A stretch of 64,000 nt of DNA from Aurantiochytrium sp. KH105. Its lineage: Eukaryota > Sar > Bigyra > Thraustochytrida > Thraustochytriidae. A program made the position numbers and the translations under genes. Shown piece after piece: positions 37,163 to 47,765 of this stretch (the stretch's first letter is position 1; the number at the start of each line of letters is the position of its first letter). The notes below the pieces were generated by a model, which did no database searches, had not been told where the DNA came from, and was given only the letters and a program-made list of their open reading frames with translations. The stretch covers positions 310,001 through 374,000 of the forward strand of contig BGKB01000025.1 in the NCBI GenBank assembly GCA_003116975.1. The letters run 5' to 3'.

Positions 37163-39167
37163 ACTTTTTTTTTTTTTTGCATTTTTTGTTTCTGGAAGGA
37201 GAACGTTATTTGGGGTCGGAGAGGGAGGTTCGTGCGCTTTTGAAGACGGCAAAGCAAGGCTCATGAGCACGGCGATCTACTGATGTTGCACAATCTTGTA
37301 TGATTGGAACTGAAAAAGGCTTGTTTGTTTGTTTGTTTGTTTGTTTGTTTGTTTGTTTGTTTGTTTGTTGGTTTGTTTGTTTGTTTGTTGGTTGGTTGGT
37401 TGGTTGGTTGGTTAGTTTGTGTGTTTGTTTGTTTGTTGGTTTGTGCAATGACTTTTATTGTTTTTGCGAGAAAGAGCTTGGAAAATGAGCAGTCTTGCGT
37501 CCTTCAGGTCTACTTTCTGTATGGGTCTGCGTTCCTTGTGGTCATTTCTTCTTCGCTGCAAGCAATATCATGCCACGTGATCAAAACCTTGCTGATCATT
37601 AAAGTGATCTTCGCGTAACAGATGTCTTACTCGATCATTCTCAAATCCTGCCTGATCATATTCACTCAATGAAACAACATGAAGAAAAGAGCTCGCTCAT
37701 TACTCGAAATAACATCGGCAGCCAAACGTTGCAAGAGAAATAAATAAACTGCGCTTTGTCTGCTTGCCGGCTTCGCTTTGCCGGGGCACTTAAATGAAAT
37801 CGTCCCGAAGACCTATTTTGATTTCGTTGACGTTCTCAGCGTTGAGGTTCCCTCGATGCACTTTTCCAGTTCGACAGACGCCGTGCTGAGCGTAGAATGG
37901 AAGGCGTTGGCGACGCGACCCAATGCGTAGGACGCTTTGGTAAATTGGTGCAACTGTCAGCGTGACACGCCAGTTATTCGCTGCGCCATCTAGTTCCCGT
38001 TCTCTCTCTTACTAAAAGGAGAGAATGGGGGGTCTCGAGAATTTCTGGTCTGCTCTGCCCGAAGTAGGCCTACGTTTTATCACGATTTCTAGCTTCGATT
38101 CCCGTGCTTGGGGAACCGGTAGAGTGGGATCGCAGTTTTGGTTTTGGAAAAGAGTATACGATGAATACGCCTTGCTTTTGAGCTTTGAACCGGGCCGAAG
38201 CCTGATGTGCAATCATTCGCCGTCTCAGCCCCTTGGGTGGTCAATAAACTCGGCTTATTCTCCCAGATTCCAATCAAATCGACTACAGGCGTGCACCTAA
38301 CCACCGTCTGTCGAGACGGATCCAGTCATTCAGTGTCACGTTGTTCGGGCTACACCTTGATCATGCACGACGGACCTTGAAAACGTGATATAAACAAATT
38401 CGCAAAATTTCGTGATACATCCAACGCTCCGAGGTCACGAAAGAAGACAGCATGGACCCAACGAGGTCCCACGAGACCGGCGCGATGGGGACCGGTTCTG
38501 GGCCCAAAACCGCCGCCTCGCCCGCCCTCGCTGCCACGAAGCGGCTCTGAAGCAGACAGCTCCATTCCTCTGCTCCTTCATTTCATGCTCTGCCGGTTCT
38601 TGCCATCTCCGAGGCCCGCGTCGCCCCGCCTCCTGCTCGGACCGGTCCTCCCGACGGTTCTTGCGGCCGCGCTCTTGAGCGCCGGGCGCAGGCACAGGCA
38701 AGGGAGAGCGCGGTGCGACTGCGCGCCTCCCTTGCAAGCGCTGTGCCAGTGGCTGCTGCTGCACGCGCAATGTCACGATTTTTTCCAACGCAAAACGTGT
38801 AACAGCTTCGACACGGCAAGGCAAGCAGAACCCAAACTCGCGCTCTCGACGCTGCGCTCTCGACCTTGCGCGCGCGACGAGAACTGGACGCGACGGAAAC
38901 TTGGCACGAGGACCGCGCGGACAGGGATTGCGCCGGCAGGGAGTAGGGTCCACTCGCTGGAGAACCTGCGCCTTGGCGTCCTGCAGAACCCATCAGCGCG
39001 GACCCAATTCCTCCCCAATCGGGTACTCGGAGAGCGTTTGCGGCTAAGCGAAGGAAAGCGGAGAAGAAGACAGCAAATCTCGAACTCCGTGGCAGCTCTG
39101 GGGCAGAAGCAGGATCGGTCGGTCGTCAGCCGAGGCTCGTCCGGGAAGTATAAAGGAGGAGAGTTTC
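37163..39167. other. Intergenic region
   Basis: Two kb without a supportable gene. It contains the TTTG array (37319-37443), an inverted pair around 38000-38028 (GTTCTCTCTCTT / AAGGAGAGAAT) and a B-box-like TTCGATTCCCG at about 38095 that does not fold into a tRNA. Frames near 38585-39406 are open but Arg-rich. A GTATAAAGG at about 39148 lies just before the PARP-like gene. Confidence 0.5.
37319..37443. repeat. (TTTG)n / (TTGG)n microsatellite
   Basis: About 125 bp of GTTT units with an internal block of GTTG units (37387-37412). It is non-coding; the Phe/Val/Cys-rich frames across it are artefacts. Confidence 0.95.
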
Positions 39168-40457
39168 ATGATGTCGACCACGATGACGTACAGATGTGGC
39201 GGCGCGGCATGGGAAATGGACGCAGAGCGGCGAGAAGCCGGCGCTGGAGACGACGTTGCAACGCATGGCACGAAGCGAGACGCCGGCGGAGACATGCCCT
39301 GCGGCAAGGCGAAAAGGATCAAGGTGGAACCCGAGCAGCACGTTCAGGTCAAGGTACAGTCTTCGGATGGTGCCAAGAACGTGGTGAGGTCGGACGCGGA
39401 ACCTGAAACAGAACCTGCAGAGACGGAGACAAGTCAAGCCCCCACATGCGGCACGAATGAGGAGGCCACCGCACAACACTCTGTTGTCCACGTGCCAGAA
39501 TCAACCGAGCTGGATGTCGAAACTTTTGTGACGAGTAGCATCATTGCGGAGGGGCTTTCTTCCGAAGGCGAGAAGATCATGAAAAAACTCAAGTCAGCCC
39601 CGAAGACGGATTTGCAGATTCGCATGCAATTTGCGCAAGAGAATGGCGACTTGGGTGAGGACCGGCTCGCAATCTCGGTCACCACCGTTCCACCATGCAC
39701 AGACACGCAAAAGATTCTTGATGAATTCCGCGATAAACTGAGCCGGATGGAATGGCTTGACTTGTGGGAAAACTCTTTGCACATGGCCATGCGCAAGAAA
39801 CATACCGCTGCAAAGACAAATGGGTATTTGGAAGTCTTCCCGGGTTCTAAGCGTTGGAATTCTGTCGAGAAATGTACGCTTGAAGGCGGCGTTCGCATTG
39901 CTGAAAACAAGACACAAATGCTGAAAATCAAGCGCATACAGAGGGTTCACAACCCGTACCGAGAGGTCTTGTACCGCAGTAACTGCGTCGCACTGAAGTT
40001 CAAGCCTGGATTCAAAGCGGTCAATGAACGTTGGCTGTTCCACGGCACGAGTACTAATAACCCCAGCGGGGTTTGTCTCGGATCCGAAGGATTCGATCCT
40101 CGTGTCTGCAAAGAGACAAACCGCATCGGACGTTCCATTCACTTTTGTCTTCGTGCGAATGTGCCGGCGGTTCACTATGCGCACAAGATTTCCGATAAGG
40201 AACATCAAATCATTCTTGCGCGAGTCTCTTGTGGAAACCTTTGCAGTGTGCCGAACTACACAAAACGGGTACGACCTCCTTGCATTGGTAAGGAAACTCC
40301 GTACAGCCTTTACGACTCGGTTCTTAATCGTGTTCGAACTTATGTCGATGCCGAAGAATCGAACTTCATTGGCATCTTTGATGCGCACCAGGCCATGCCA
40401 GACTACCTCATCACTTTTGAGCCTGTTCCAAAGATTTGTTTGGGCCAAAAGAAGTGA
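39168..40457 (+). CDS. PARP-family (ADP-ribosyltransferase) protein with altered catalytic triad
   Basis: 429 residues. Residues 1-150 are acidic and low-complexity with a basic KAKRIKVEP patch that could be a nuclear signal. A PARP catalytic fold covers about 235-425: strand IQRVHNPYREVLYRS, then NERWLFHGTS with the NAD-binding H292, SEGFDPRVCKE, GRSIHFCLRANVPAVHYA, IILARVSCGN, SLYDSVLNRV and finally DAHQAMPDYLITF. The spacing and C-terminal hydrophobic residue fit mono-ADP-ribosyltransferases of the PARP10/11/14 type and not poly-PARPs. The second triad residue, Tyr in the usual G-x-Y-F, is His (H325) here, so the triad reads H-H-hydrophobic; activity is uncertain. I see no macro or WWE domain. 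The ATG at 39168 has a second ATG directly after it. Single exon. Confidence 0.82.
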   Translation: MMSTTMTYRCGGAAWEMDAERREAGAGDDVATHGTKRDAGGDMPCGKAKRIKVEPEQHVQVKVQSSDGAKNVVRSDAEPETEPAETETSQAPTCGTNEEATAQHSVVHVPESTELDVETFVTSSIIAEGLSSEGEKIMKKLKSAPKTDLQIRMQFAQENGDLGEDRLAISVTTVPPCTDTQKILDEFRDKLSRMEWLDLWENSLHMAMRKKHTAAKTNGYLEVFPGSKRWNSVEKCTLEGGVRIAENKTQMLKIKRIQRVHNPYREVLYRSNCVALKFKPGFKAVNERWLFHGTSTNNPSGVCLGSEGFDPRVCKETNRIGRSIHFCLRANVPAVHYAHKISDKEHQIILARVSCGNLCSVPNYTKRVRPPCIGKETPYSLYDSVLNRVRTYVDAEESNFIGIFDAHQAMPDYLITFEPVPKICLGQKK

Positions 40458-41171
40458 GTCATCAAGTCCTGCGTTCGTGCAAAAGATGAAAGAAAGCTCG
40501 CTCAAAATCGATCGACCTTCTGGAAGCATCACCCAAGAGACGGACTTGGCAAGCCCTTTCCCCCTCCTTTCGAGAAAAATATGACTCGCAACAGCAACTA
40601 CATCAACAACAATGGGAGGAAAATGTGCGGGCTGCGATAAGCAGAGAACAAGGTTCCGCTTCACCAACGACAAAGCAACGTTACACGCAAGAGTCAAAGC
40701 AACAAAAGGCGAAAATTGTTTACTTTCCTCGAAGTAAAGTTGACGAATGGCAGTAGTGCCGTCAAACTCTGTGTTTAGTCTAACAACCAATCTGTCAAAC
40801 AATTTAAATCTCTGCTTCTTTCTTGATTCTTGTTCTTCACTTTCAAGTCGATGCCCCCAAAAAGTCGAGACGACGAAGTGGCATCGATTCACTGACGCTG
40901 CAATTTGTCTTCACATTATGTTATACTTGATCTTCTCTTTCGCATCCCAGCTCTTCACTGCAGCTTCCTTTTCTTCCCCATTAGCTTTAACTTGCGCCGC
41001 ACGTAGCCTTCACAATCCGAGGGTCACTGCAAAGATAAAATTACTTTCCAACGGCTACTTTCTTTTTTCCTCTCAAGCATGCCACTGACAAAGCAAGACC
41101 ATCTGGACGACTGACGGATTGACGGTCCGACTGATTGGCTCATTTTCCAGCCATCAGAGCGCCTCGTGACC
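40458..41171. other. Intergenic region before the RING gene
   Basis: No gene seen. It ends in a pyrimidine-rich tract with TTTTCCAG at about 41145-41152, followed by an open in-frame stretch into the RING protein ATG, so a further upstream exon or a leader intron of that gene may lie here. Confidence 0.5.
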
Positions 41172-42263
41172 ATGCTTCGCGAGGTGGAGAAACGACGCGA
41201 ACGAGTAAGTTCTCGCAAGAGAGACACAGAGCGCGCGAGGGAGAGTGCACGCACTTGCGCTCCTCGGTTTTTGACAAAATAACTTACGCAGAGAGCATCA
41301 AAGTGGCTTCGAGATCGTGCCGAGGAGGCCAAAGCCAAAAAGAATGCGACGCGTAGCAAGAAAATAAAACCACCTGCTACGGTCACGTCAATGACATTGC
41401 GTGGTCCTGCCAAAGGTAAAAAGTCCCGAGTCGTCCCAACACAGCCGCCCGTGTCGACGCCACCAGAGCCCAGTTCCCAAACACGTGCCATTCTGCAAGA
41501 TGTTCCGGCAACAACGAGCAGTAATAATCCAGCCGAGCACTTGCAAACGTATCTTTCCTCGCAGCTCATGAGTCACAGCTGCCCAATATGCTATGAGCTG
41601 ATGCGCGGCGACGCGCGAGCCCCGGTTCTCGTTTTTGGCTGTGGTCACTCTTTTTGTAAAGGGTGCCTGCAGCGCTATTGTGTCGACAGTCAAGCAGACG
41701 GGGTTCTGGGCTCATGTCCTGTCTGCAACGAGAAAATTCAATCTTGGGCTGTGAACCAAAGTTTACAAATTATTATCGAGAGCTTTCTACAAAGCCGCGC
41801 CCACCATCTGCATCATCGACGGCCCGAATCGTCCGCCGCATCACAGGATTCCCTGCAACAAAGTTCCCGAAGCGAAAATGCAGGTCGAGGCAGTGTCGAG
41901 TATCGCGATACTCTATCCGCGCTCGAGACGCGAATCCGTATTCTTGACAACCAACGCGCTGGCGCAGGGGAGATGAAGAAGCGTGCCGCGCAAAAGTACC
42001 AAGCTTTTCACACGGCACAAGCGTCTCTTGCTGCTGAAGAAAAGGTCGCACAGGAAGCAGTCGAAGCAGCACAGGCGCAGCTCAATCTCGTGCGCCAGCA
42101 CATGCGCGACCAAGAAGCAAAGGCCGCTCAGGCATTACAGGAGGAGCAGCTTGCAGCAGAAAAACTTCGCATGATTGACACTTCCCTCGCTGACCTGCGC
42201 CTCGAACATGACAAGATATCACTGCTTTTACAAGCAACTAACGCCGCCAATTCTACAAAGTAG
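41172..42263 (+). CDS. RING-finger coiled-coil protein (probable E3 ubiquitin ligase), two exons
   Basis: Exon 1 is 41172-41204 and exon 2 is 41292-42263, separated by an 87-bp intron (41205-41291) with donor CGA|GTAAGT and acceptor TTACGCAG|AG, phase 0, giving 334 residues. The join reads MLREVEKRRER then RASKWLRDRAEEAKAKK, a basic helix. A C3HC4 RING runs from 108 to 156 with ligands C108, C111, C128, H130, C133, C136, C153 and C156 (CPIC...CGHSFCKGC...CPVC). A long coiled coil rich in Ala, Glu and Gln follows (about 210-320), giving a TRIM-like layout without B-box. It probably acts as a ubiquitin ligase; substrate unknown. An upstream acceptor-like TTTTCCAG at about 41152 leaves room for an additional 5' exon. 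Confidence 0.85.
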
Positions 42264-42356
42264 GCAGCTACATATCGTCAAAGCGTCATGTGCAGTGGGA
42301 CGTTTCGTTTGACTGACTGATTGATTGATTGTCTGACTGCCTGGCTGGCTACGAGC

Positions 42357-45119
42357 TCATTCATTCGTCCTTTTGATCGGAACCTTGCTCGTCTTGCCGG
42401 CGTCATCGCTCTCACCATCAACGTCAGCCTCCTCGTCGCCCTTGCCATCGCTGAAATGATCGTCGTCGCCACCCAGTACATTGTACAGATTGTCTTCTTC
42501 GGCGTCGTCGTCGTCGTCGTCGTCTTCGGCTCCGGCTTCGGGAATGGGGCCAAAGAGGTCCAGAAGATACTTGAGCGCCTCGCCCGATCCATCTTCCGCC
42601 GCAAGATCCGTGCGAAGGCCGCGATCCATGGTGTCTGTCTCTGCGTCATATGCAGCAAGCAGAGCCTTGACGGTAGTGTGAGCCAAAACAAGACGTTCCG
42701 CGATGGCGAATTGATGAAATGCGGCATTTTGCCGCGCACGCCAGCGTTTATAATGCCCGATCAGGTCTTCGAGGTCGTCCATCGCGGCAGAGAGCACAGC
42801 CATGCGACCCATACGAGGATCGACCCCCAAGGACGCGCAAACCTTTTGGATGAGGCCTTGCATACTTCCATGATCCGTGTACAGCTCACCAATCGAATAC
42901 TCTTCCGCGTGAATAAGATGAAAGTGATGCATAATGCGATCGCGGACCTGAATCATGGCAGCCGCTTCGGGAAAAAGTGCTGCGCCCGTTCGTGGGTGAA
43001 CGAGCCGACGTAGGAATTCAGCCACAAATCGTGGGTCCGCAAATCGCGGCTCGTATCTGAAAAAGTGCTGTACCACGTCGCTCGCGGACCACAGCTGACT
43101 GGCGACGACATCGCTCACGTCTTGACGTCGAGCAAAGGAGCAAAAGAGCTCAAGATGGCCTCCCACGGGGTCGTAGGCGGCCTCGTCAAACATGGCCACC
43201 TTTGAATTCTGCAGACCTGTCGTTTTGAGCGTGTCCCAATCAACGTGCAGTCGCTTACCATGTGCTTTGATCAATAACGCACTTTCCACAACGTGCGCAA
43301 CAATGAGATTTTGAGCTTTATCCAGTGCCCTCGTTTCCATGTAGCGCGTGGCAGCTTCCATGAGTGCTTGCCGAAGCGTCAAGAGTGTCACGTCGATCAT
43401 GCGGTGTACGAGATCCACGTGGGTCACCCCGAGTGGATCGACGGTAAAGGAGGCGCGCACGCCCAGGCAAGGGCGTGTCCCTAGATTTTGAAGTTCGTAG
43501 CGCGTTACACGGATGGTACCGAACTCCAATGCCTCATTGGGACACCAATGCGCAGATGCGTCTCCATCTTCCGTGCTCGCTCGAGACCGTGTTCGACTTC
43601 GCCCAGAGGTGGCGCTAACTTCACTGCGCGTTTCTGTATCATTGTCGTCGTCAGCATTCCCATCCTCGTCGACGCTCGCGCTCGATTCGGGGTCGGGTGC
43701 GCCAAATCGTGTCCATAAGGAATAAAGCGCAAAGCGAACTTCGCGAGGGTCGGCTTCAGCAACGCTCGCAGGATGTGGTGCAGCAAGAATTGCAGGCGGC
43801 GCGACGCTTGAGTGGAGCGTTCCTTGAACGGCGTTGTTCTCGGCTTTTTCACGCAAACGACTTCCCTTTGCATCAGTTCTTGCGACACTCTCCGTGTCCT
43901 CGTCTGCAATCTCGTCTTCCTCGTCGAGGTGCTCGAGACGAGACGAAAGACTTTGAAGCGCATCGACCGCAGAAGGGGTATCCTCGGCGCCACGCTGGAT
44001 TGAGACCATCTTGAGAAAGAGCAAGCGAATGCTATTTGCAGCACGGAGATGAATGCAGCTCACATCTAACATGGACCGACACAGTCCATGCAGCCAATCT
44101 TTGTCATGGGCATAGAGCTGGTCAGCGGTGCGTTCCGGTGCATGCATAGCCTTGAGTTGATGTATTTTCGCTTCCAAACTTGTTGTCCAACTTGCAACGG
44201 CGGTGAAAAAGGCTGTGCTTACTTGCACCTCCCGCTCCTTGATTGCCGCAAAGTCGCTTGCAGCGTCACCGGGGGCAGGCGAGACGGTGCGCGGCACCAC
44301 CGCGTTTCGGTGCGAGAAGAAATTGGCACAATTGCCCAAGAGCTGTGCGGAACGAACCACGTTTTCGGGGTAGTAGGTCCCTGTGCCACGTTTGCGATGA
44401 AATGTCCATACGCCGCGTCGCGTTGTATTCACGCGTACAACATGATTGAGCAGGGCACGAAAGTCGAGCGATCGCACGTTGAAAAAAGCGTCGAGTCCCT
44501 CGAGACGGATCACACCATCGGCATCGCTCCGCACGCGCAGCTCGACTTCCGGATAGCGGATACGTTTTGCTCGTCGAGGCTGATTGCCGGGCTGTTTGAC
44601 GGGTTTCCCTCGGAATCTGAGTGTACTGAGCCCCAAATTACTGAAAAGGTGGGCCTGCCAGGCGGAATGTACGAGCGTGTAGAGCAAGTGCCAGTGTAGA
44701 CCAAGCGCAAGCTCGTCCATGGCTTTGCGGACAAGATCTGCAGTTCTCACGAGAAGAACGTCATCAGGAAGCCCGAGCACGGTGCGCAGGTTTGCCGCGC
44801 GCGGGACGAGCGGTGGATTCTGCCTCTTCAATTCTCTGATCAGGTCGTCAGCAAATGTCGCCGCGTCGACAGTCCGTCGCGGGCCCGTCGCGTTGTGGTC
44901 TTTTTGCGAGTCTGGTGCCTCGGAGCTCGTGGCATCGTCGCCGTCCCCCTTCTTGGCCTTGAGCCCTTCTGCGTCGGCACCTTGGGTCGAAAGAGCGTGG
45001 ACGCCGCTGTTGCTGTCGTCGACGTAAGCAGAGCCCCCAGCTGCAGCTACAGAGCCCTCGTCGCTATCAGCCGATGCCTCACCGAGTCCCAAAGCGTCGG
45101 CCTCGAGGTTAGCCGACAT
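42357..45119 (-). CDS. Unrecognised 920-residue protein with acidic tail
   Basis: I do not recognise a family. Residues 1-80 are low-complexity and acidic/Ala-rich. From about 85 to 830 the composition is that of a folded, mostly alpha-helical protein (for example LALGLHWHLLYTLVHSAWQA near 135, YPEVELRVRSDADGVIRLEG near 190, VQVRDRIMHHFHLIHAEEYS-like text near 745). It is interrupted by an acidic/Ser-rich loop at about 465-520. The last 60 residues are Asp/Glu-rich and end KVPIKRTNE. No transmembrane segment or signal peptide is evident. The ATG at 45119 is the first in frame. A GTAAGT donor at 45388 and a CAACGCAG acceptor at 45201 on this strand suggest a 188-bp intron in its leader. Confidence 0.75.
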   Translation of the reverse strand: MSANLEADALGLGEASADSDEGSVAAAGGSAYVDDSNSGVHALSTQGADAEGLKAKKGDGDDATSSEAPDSQKDHNATGPRRTVDAATFADDLIRELKRQNPPLVPRAANLRTVLGLPDDVLLVRTADLVRKAMDELALGLHWHLLYTLVHSAWQAHLFSNLGLSTLRFRGKPVKQPGNQPRRAKRIRYPEVELRVRSDADGVIRLEGLDAFFNVRSLDFRALLNHVVRVNTTRRGVWTFHRKRGTGTYYPENVVRSAQLLGNCANFFSHRNAVVPRTVSPAPGDAASDFAAIKEREVQVSTAFFTAVASWTTSLEAKIHQLKAMHAPERTADQLYAHDKDWLHGLCRSMLDVSCIHLRAANSIRLLFLKMVSIQRGAEDTPSAVDALQSLSSRLEHLDEEDEIADEDTESVARTDAKGSRLREKAENNAVQGTLHSSVAPPAILAAPHPASVAEADPREVRFALYSLWTRFGAPDPESSASVDEDGNADDDNDTETRSEVSATSGRSRTRSRASTEDGDASAHWCPNEALEFGTIRVTRYELQNLGTRPCLGVRASFTVDPLGVTHVDLVHRMIDVTLLTLRQALMEAATRYMETRALDKAQNLIVAHVVESALLIKAHGKRLHVDWDTLKTTGLQNSKVAMFDEAAYDPVGGHLELFCSFARRQDVSDVVASQLWSASDVVQHFFRYEPRFADPRFVAEFLRRLVHPRTGAALFPEAAAMIQVRDRIMHHFHLIHAEEYSIGELYTDHGSMQGLIQKVCASLGVDPRMGRMAVLSAAMDDLEDLIGHYKRWRARQNAAFHQFAIAERLVLAHTTVKALLAAYDAETDTMDRGLRTDLAAEDGSGEALKYLLDLFGPIPEAGAEDDDDDDDAEEDNLYNVLGGDDDHFSDGKGDEEADVDGESDDAGKTSKVPIKRTNE

Positions 45120-46643
45120 CTTCTCGACTTTGATCTAAACAGGGAGGGACGTTCGCGCGTGTGCAACACACACCCTTTATCTGAAACACGCTTTTGCGCC
45201 CTGCGTTGGAGACGAAAAATATCCTGCTGCTGGAGCCAAGGCAGGTGCCAGCTGAGAATCACGAGATGGGGCTGCTGGCCTCCATCTTTGGCTTGGTCAC
45301 CCACCATGGCCACCATGCATGTACTAGGCATAGACTTCCTTGACAAAATTAACCATGATGAGCGTGTGCGACAGACTCACTAACTTACGTGAAAGACTCG
45401 CACTCGATCAGCGTGCGACTTGAAAGGAGGCGGACCTGGCTGGTGGGCCGGAGCTAAAGACGCACGGCCCCCGTTTTTTTGGTTGCACGCCGCTGATTTG
45501 TCGTGGTATAGACCGGCCAAAAGTCTTTTTGGAGAAACAATCTCAAAGCCGAACCGCAAGGAACCTCGTGGACTGCAAAAGACACGATCCATACTACGTA
45601 TACTTGAACAGCACAGATTTCTTTTCGTCTTCTTTGCTCGCTGCTCCACTCTGCTCTGATCTTCATACCTTCATTCTCAGCTCCCAACAGCCAAGATTAA
45701 AAAATTTATTTCTAAAAAAACAACAACAATAGGCTTGCAACCAACAACAGCAACAACAACAACCGCAGGCAAACAAGAAACCAAGGGCAAAGCATCCATC
45801 ACGATCCCTGGTGGCGTGCGCTGCCCACATGGCACTATACTATACGTACAGATCACACCCAGCCAGCCAGCCAGCCAAACAAACAAACAAACAAACAACC
45901 AGCAAGCAAGCAAGCAGGCCAACGCCTTATACACAGAGGGTGCACACCCCCGTATTCTTTAAAGATTTCTTTCCATTCGTTCGTTCGTTCATTCGCCCAC
46001 TCACTCATTCGTGCATTCCCTCTTTCATTCATTCGCTCTTTCATTCATTCTTCCTTCCTTCCTTTCTCCCCTTGCGACTGCCTTTTTCGGGTCCCTCGCC
46101 GGTCCCAGGCAGAGAGAGCAGACGGGCTTCGAGCACGCGCGGCGGGTCGCGCGAGGCGGGAGCGCAGCCCCGCGGCCTCGCGCGCCGGCCGCGAGAAGAC
46201 CCGCGCGTGCGTCCGTGCGTCCGCGTGCGTCCGCCTGCCTGCCCGGCGGCTCGGCTCGGCTCGGCTCGGCTCGGCTCGCCCGCGGCGCGGCGCGGCGCGG
46301 CGCAGTGCATCGGATCGGCATCGCATCGCATCGCATCGCGCGCGACGTTGGCGAAATTGCGGCGCCCGATCCCAGCGCGGCCGGGACCGCGGCGCGCGAG
46401 CGGGCGCGCGGGAGGCAGGGGCGCGGCGCGCGGGGAGCCGCGCCGAGGCCAGCGCCGGCGCCGGAGCGGAGGCGCCCGCGCGGGAGCCGCGCCGCGCGGA
46501 GAGCCGCCCGGCGTGGGTTCTCGGCGAGCGCGTGACCGACGGACCCCATAGTATCTCCCTTGCGTGTCTCGTCCCTGTGGAACAAGGCAAGAAGGAGAAG
46601 ACCAAGAAGAACGAGTACTACCACGGAGCGGGCGAAAGTCAGC
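45120..46643. other. Divergent intergenic region
   Basis: It holds the leader of the 920-residue gene (with the possible intron 45201-45388) and the promoter of the MYB gene. Simple repeats include CAACAA (45720-45765), CAGC/CAAA tetramers (45860-45915), TTCA/TTCG (45970-46070) and CGGCTCGGCT (46250-46280). It becomes very CpG-rich from 46120 to 46530. Long Arg-rich frames are rejected. Confidence 0.5.
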
Positions 46644-47765
46644 ATGGAGCACGAGGAACTCGCAACAACGACGACGACGACGTCGTCGTCGTCGTCGTCT
46701 TTGTCATCGTCCTCGTCGACGTCGACGTCGACGTCGACGCCAACGTCCCAGGCGCAGGTGCTGCGCATCGCGCTGTCGATTATTGAAAAGGCGCCCCGCA
46801 AGCGTCACAGTATCGCCAGCTCGCCCAAGCAGCTCTGGACGATTCAAGAAGACACACTTCTCGTGGAGGCCGTCAAGAAACACGGCCTAGAGGCCTGGCC
46901 TTCGGTAGCAGAGAAACTCCCCGGGCGCGTTGCCAAGCAATGCCGTGATCGATACAGGAACCACCTCTGTCCCAAGGTGAAAAAGGGGTCCTGGACGGCG
47001 GAGGAGGACGCGATCCTTTTTCAGTATCAGAAAATCTATGGCAACTTGTGGGCCGAGATTGCCAAACACCTCCCCGGACGCACCGACCTTAGCGTCAAGA
47101 ATCGTTTCTACTCCAAGGCGCGCAAGTATGATCGCCACCTCAAGCGTCTAGCTCGGGAGTCTCCCGTTATTCGTGCCGCAAAGCAAACCCCACAGTCACA
47201 GCCGCCAAGCCCGCAGATACCAGCGTCCACGATGCGCTCGCCCGAGTTTGCTGCCTGCAACCTTGCTGATCGTGCGAACAAGAAGCGCAAAATTGAGCCT
47301 TCCGCAAAGATGGCCATTCTTTCTGCGCTGCAACATGCCTCTTCCGTCGTGCCCAAACATGAACCCGCGCAAACAGCACCGACCTCGTCTATGCTGCTCG
47401 GCACTCCGACGCCTTCTCCCCTGACGCTGGCGCCGCACGCGTCACCGACGTCTATTTTCCCTTCCATGGCCCTTCCGGACCTCTTGCAGATACATCAGAT
47501 GCGCGAACGTCAGCTACGCTGGCAACACATGCAGCACATGCAACGTTACCGACACTTGCAACACACGCAAGAGTCCATTGTGCTGTCCACATCTGCATCA
47601 TTGTTTCCCGAACTGCCGTGCGCCGCAAAGCAACCTATGTCCGTGCCTGTACATGGCAATACGAACAACGGTGCCATCATATCTCGTCCTGAGGACGGCG
47701 CACTTTTGCTCATGCAGCTCTCGCGTTCGGGCAATGCTTCTTCAACTTGCGATGCGAGCACATAG
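46644..47765 (+). CDS. R2R3-type MYB transcription factor
   Basis: 373 residues. A Thr/Ser run (8-33), encoded by GAC/GTC-type triplets, precedes two MYB repeats. R2 is about 62-110 (LWTIQEDTLLVEAVKKHG, then LPGRVAKQCRDRYRNHL) and R3 is about 113-163 (SWTAEEDAILFQYQKIYGN, then LPGRTDLSVKNRFYSKARK). Each repeat keeps the first two tryptophans, with the third replaced by Tyr or Phe. Such proteins bind DNA and regulate transcription. The C-terminal half is Gln/His/Ser/Pro-rich and probably an activation region, with a likely nuclear signal KKRKIEP near 215. The frame is open back to a TTG at 46560; I chose the ATG at 46644 (MEHEELA). A GC-rich leader precedes it. Single exon. Confidence 0.92.
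   Translation: MEHEELATTTTTTSSSSSSLSSSSSTSTSTSTPTSQAQVLRIALSIIEKAPRKRHSIASSPKQLWTIQEDTLLVEAVKKHGLEAWPSVAEKLPGRVAKQCRDRYRNHLCPKVKKGSWTAEEDAILFQYQKIYGNLWAEIAKHLPGRTDLSVKNRFYSKARKYDRHLKRLARESPVIRAAKQTPQSQPPSPQIPASTMRSPEFAACNLADRANKKRKIEPSAKMAILSALQHASSVVPKHEPAQTAPTSSMLLGTPTPSPLTLAPHASPTSIFPSMALPDLLQIHQMRERQLRWQHMQHMQRYRHLQHTQESIVLSTSASLFPELPCAAKQPMSVPVHGNTNNGAIISRPEDGALLLMQLSRSGNASSTCDAST

Noticed and set aside
37319-37443. CRISPR-like or structured array
   Set aside because: It is a simple TTTG/TTGG microsatellite with no spacers; no CRISPR array exists in this eukaryotic window.
38085-38140. B-box-like TTCGATTCCCG suggesting another tRNA
   Set aside because: No acceptor, D or anticodon stem can be folded around it.
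38585-39406. 273-codon plus frame before the PARP-like gene
   Set aside because: It overlaps the PARP start in another frame, is Arg/Ser-rich and has no homology I recognise.
45811-46801. Arg/Ala-rich frames upstream of the MYB gene
   Set aside because: They follow simple repeats (TTCA, CGGCT, GCGCG) and lie open on both strands.
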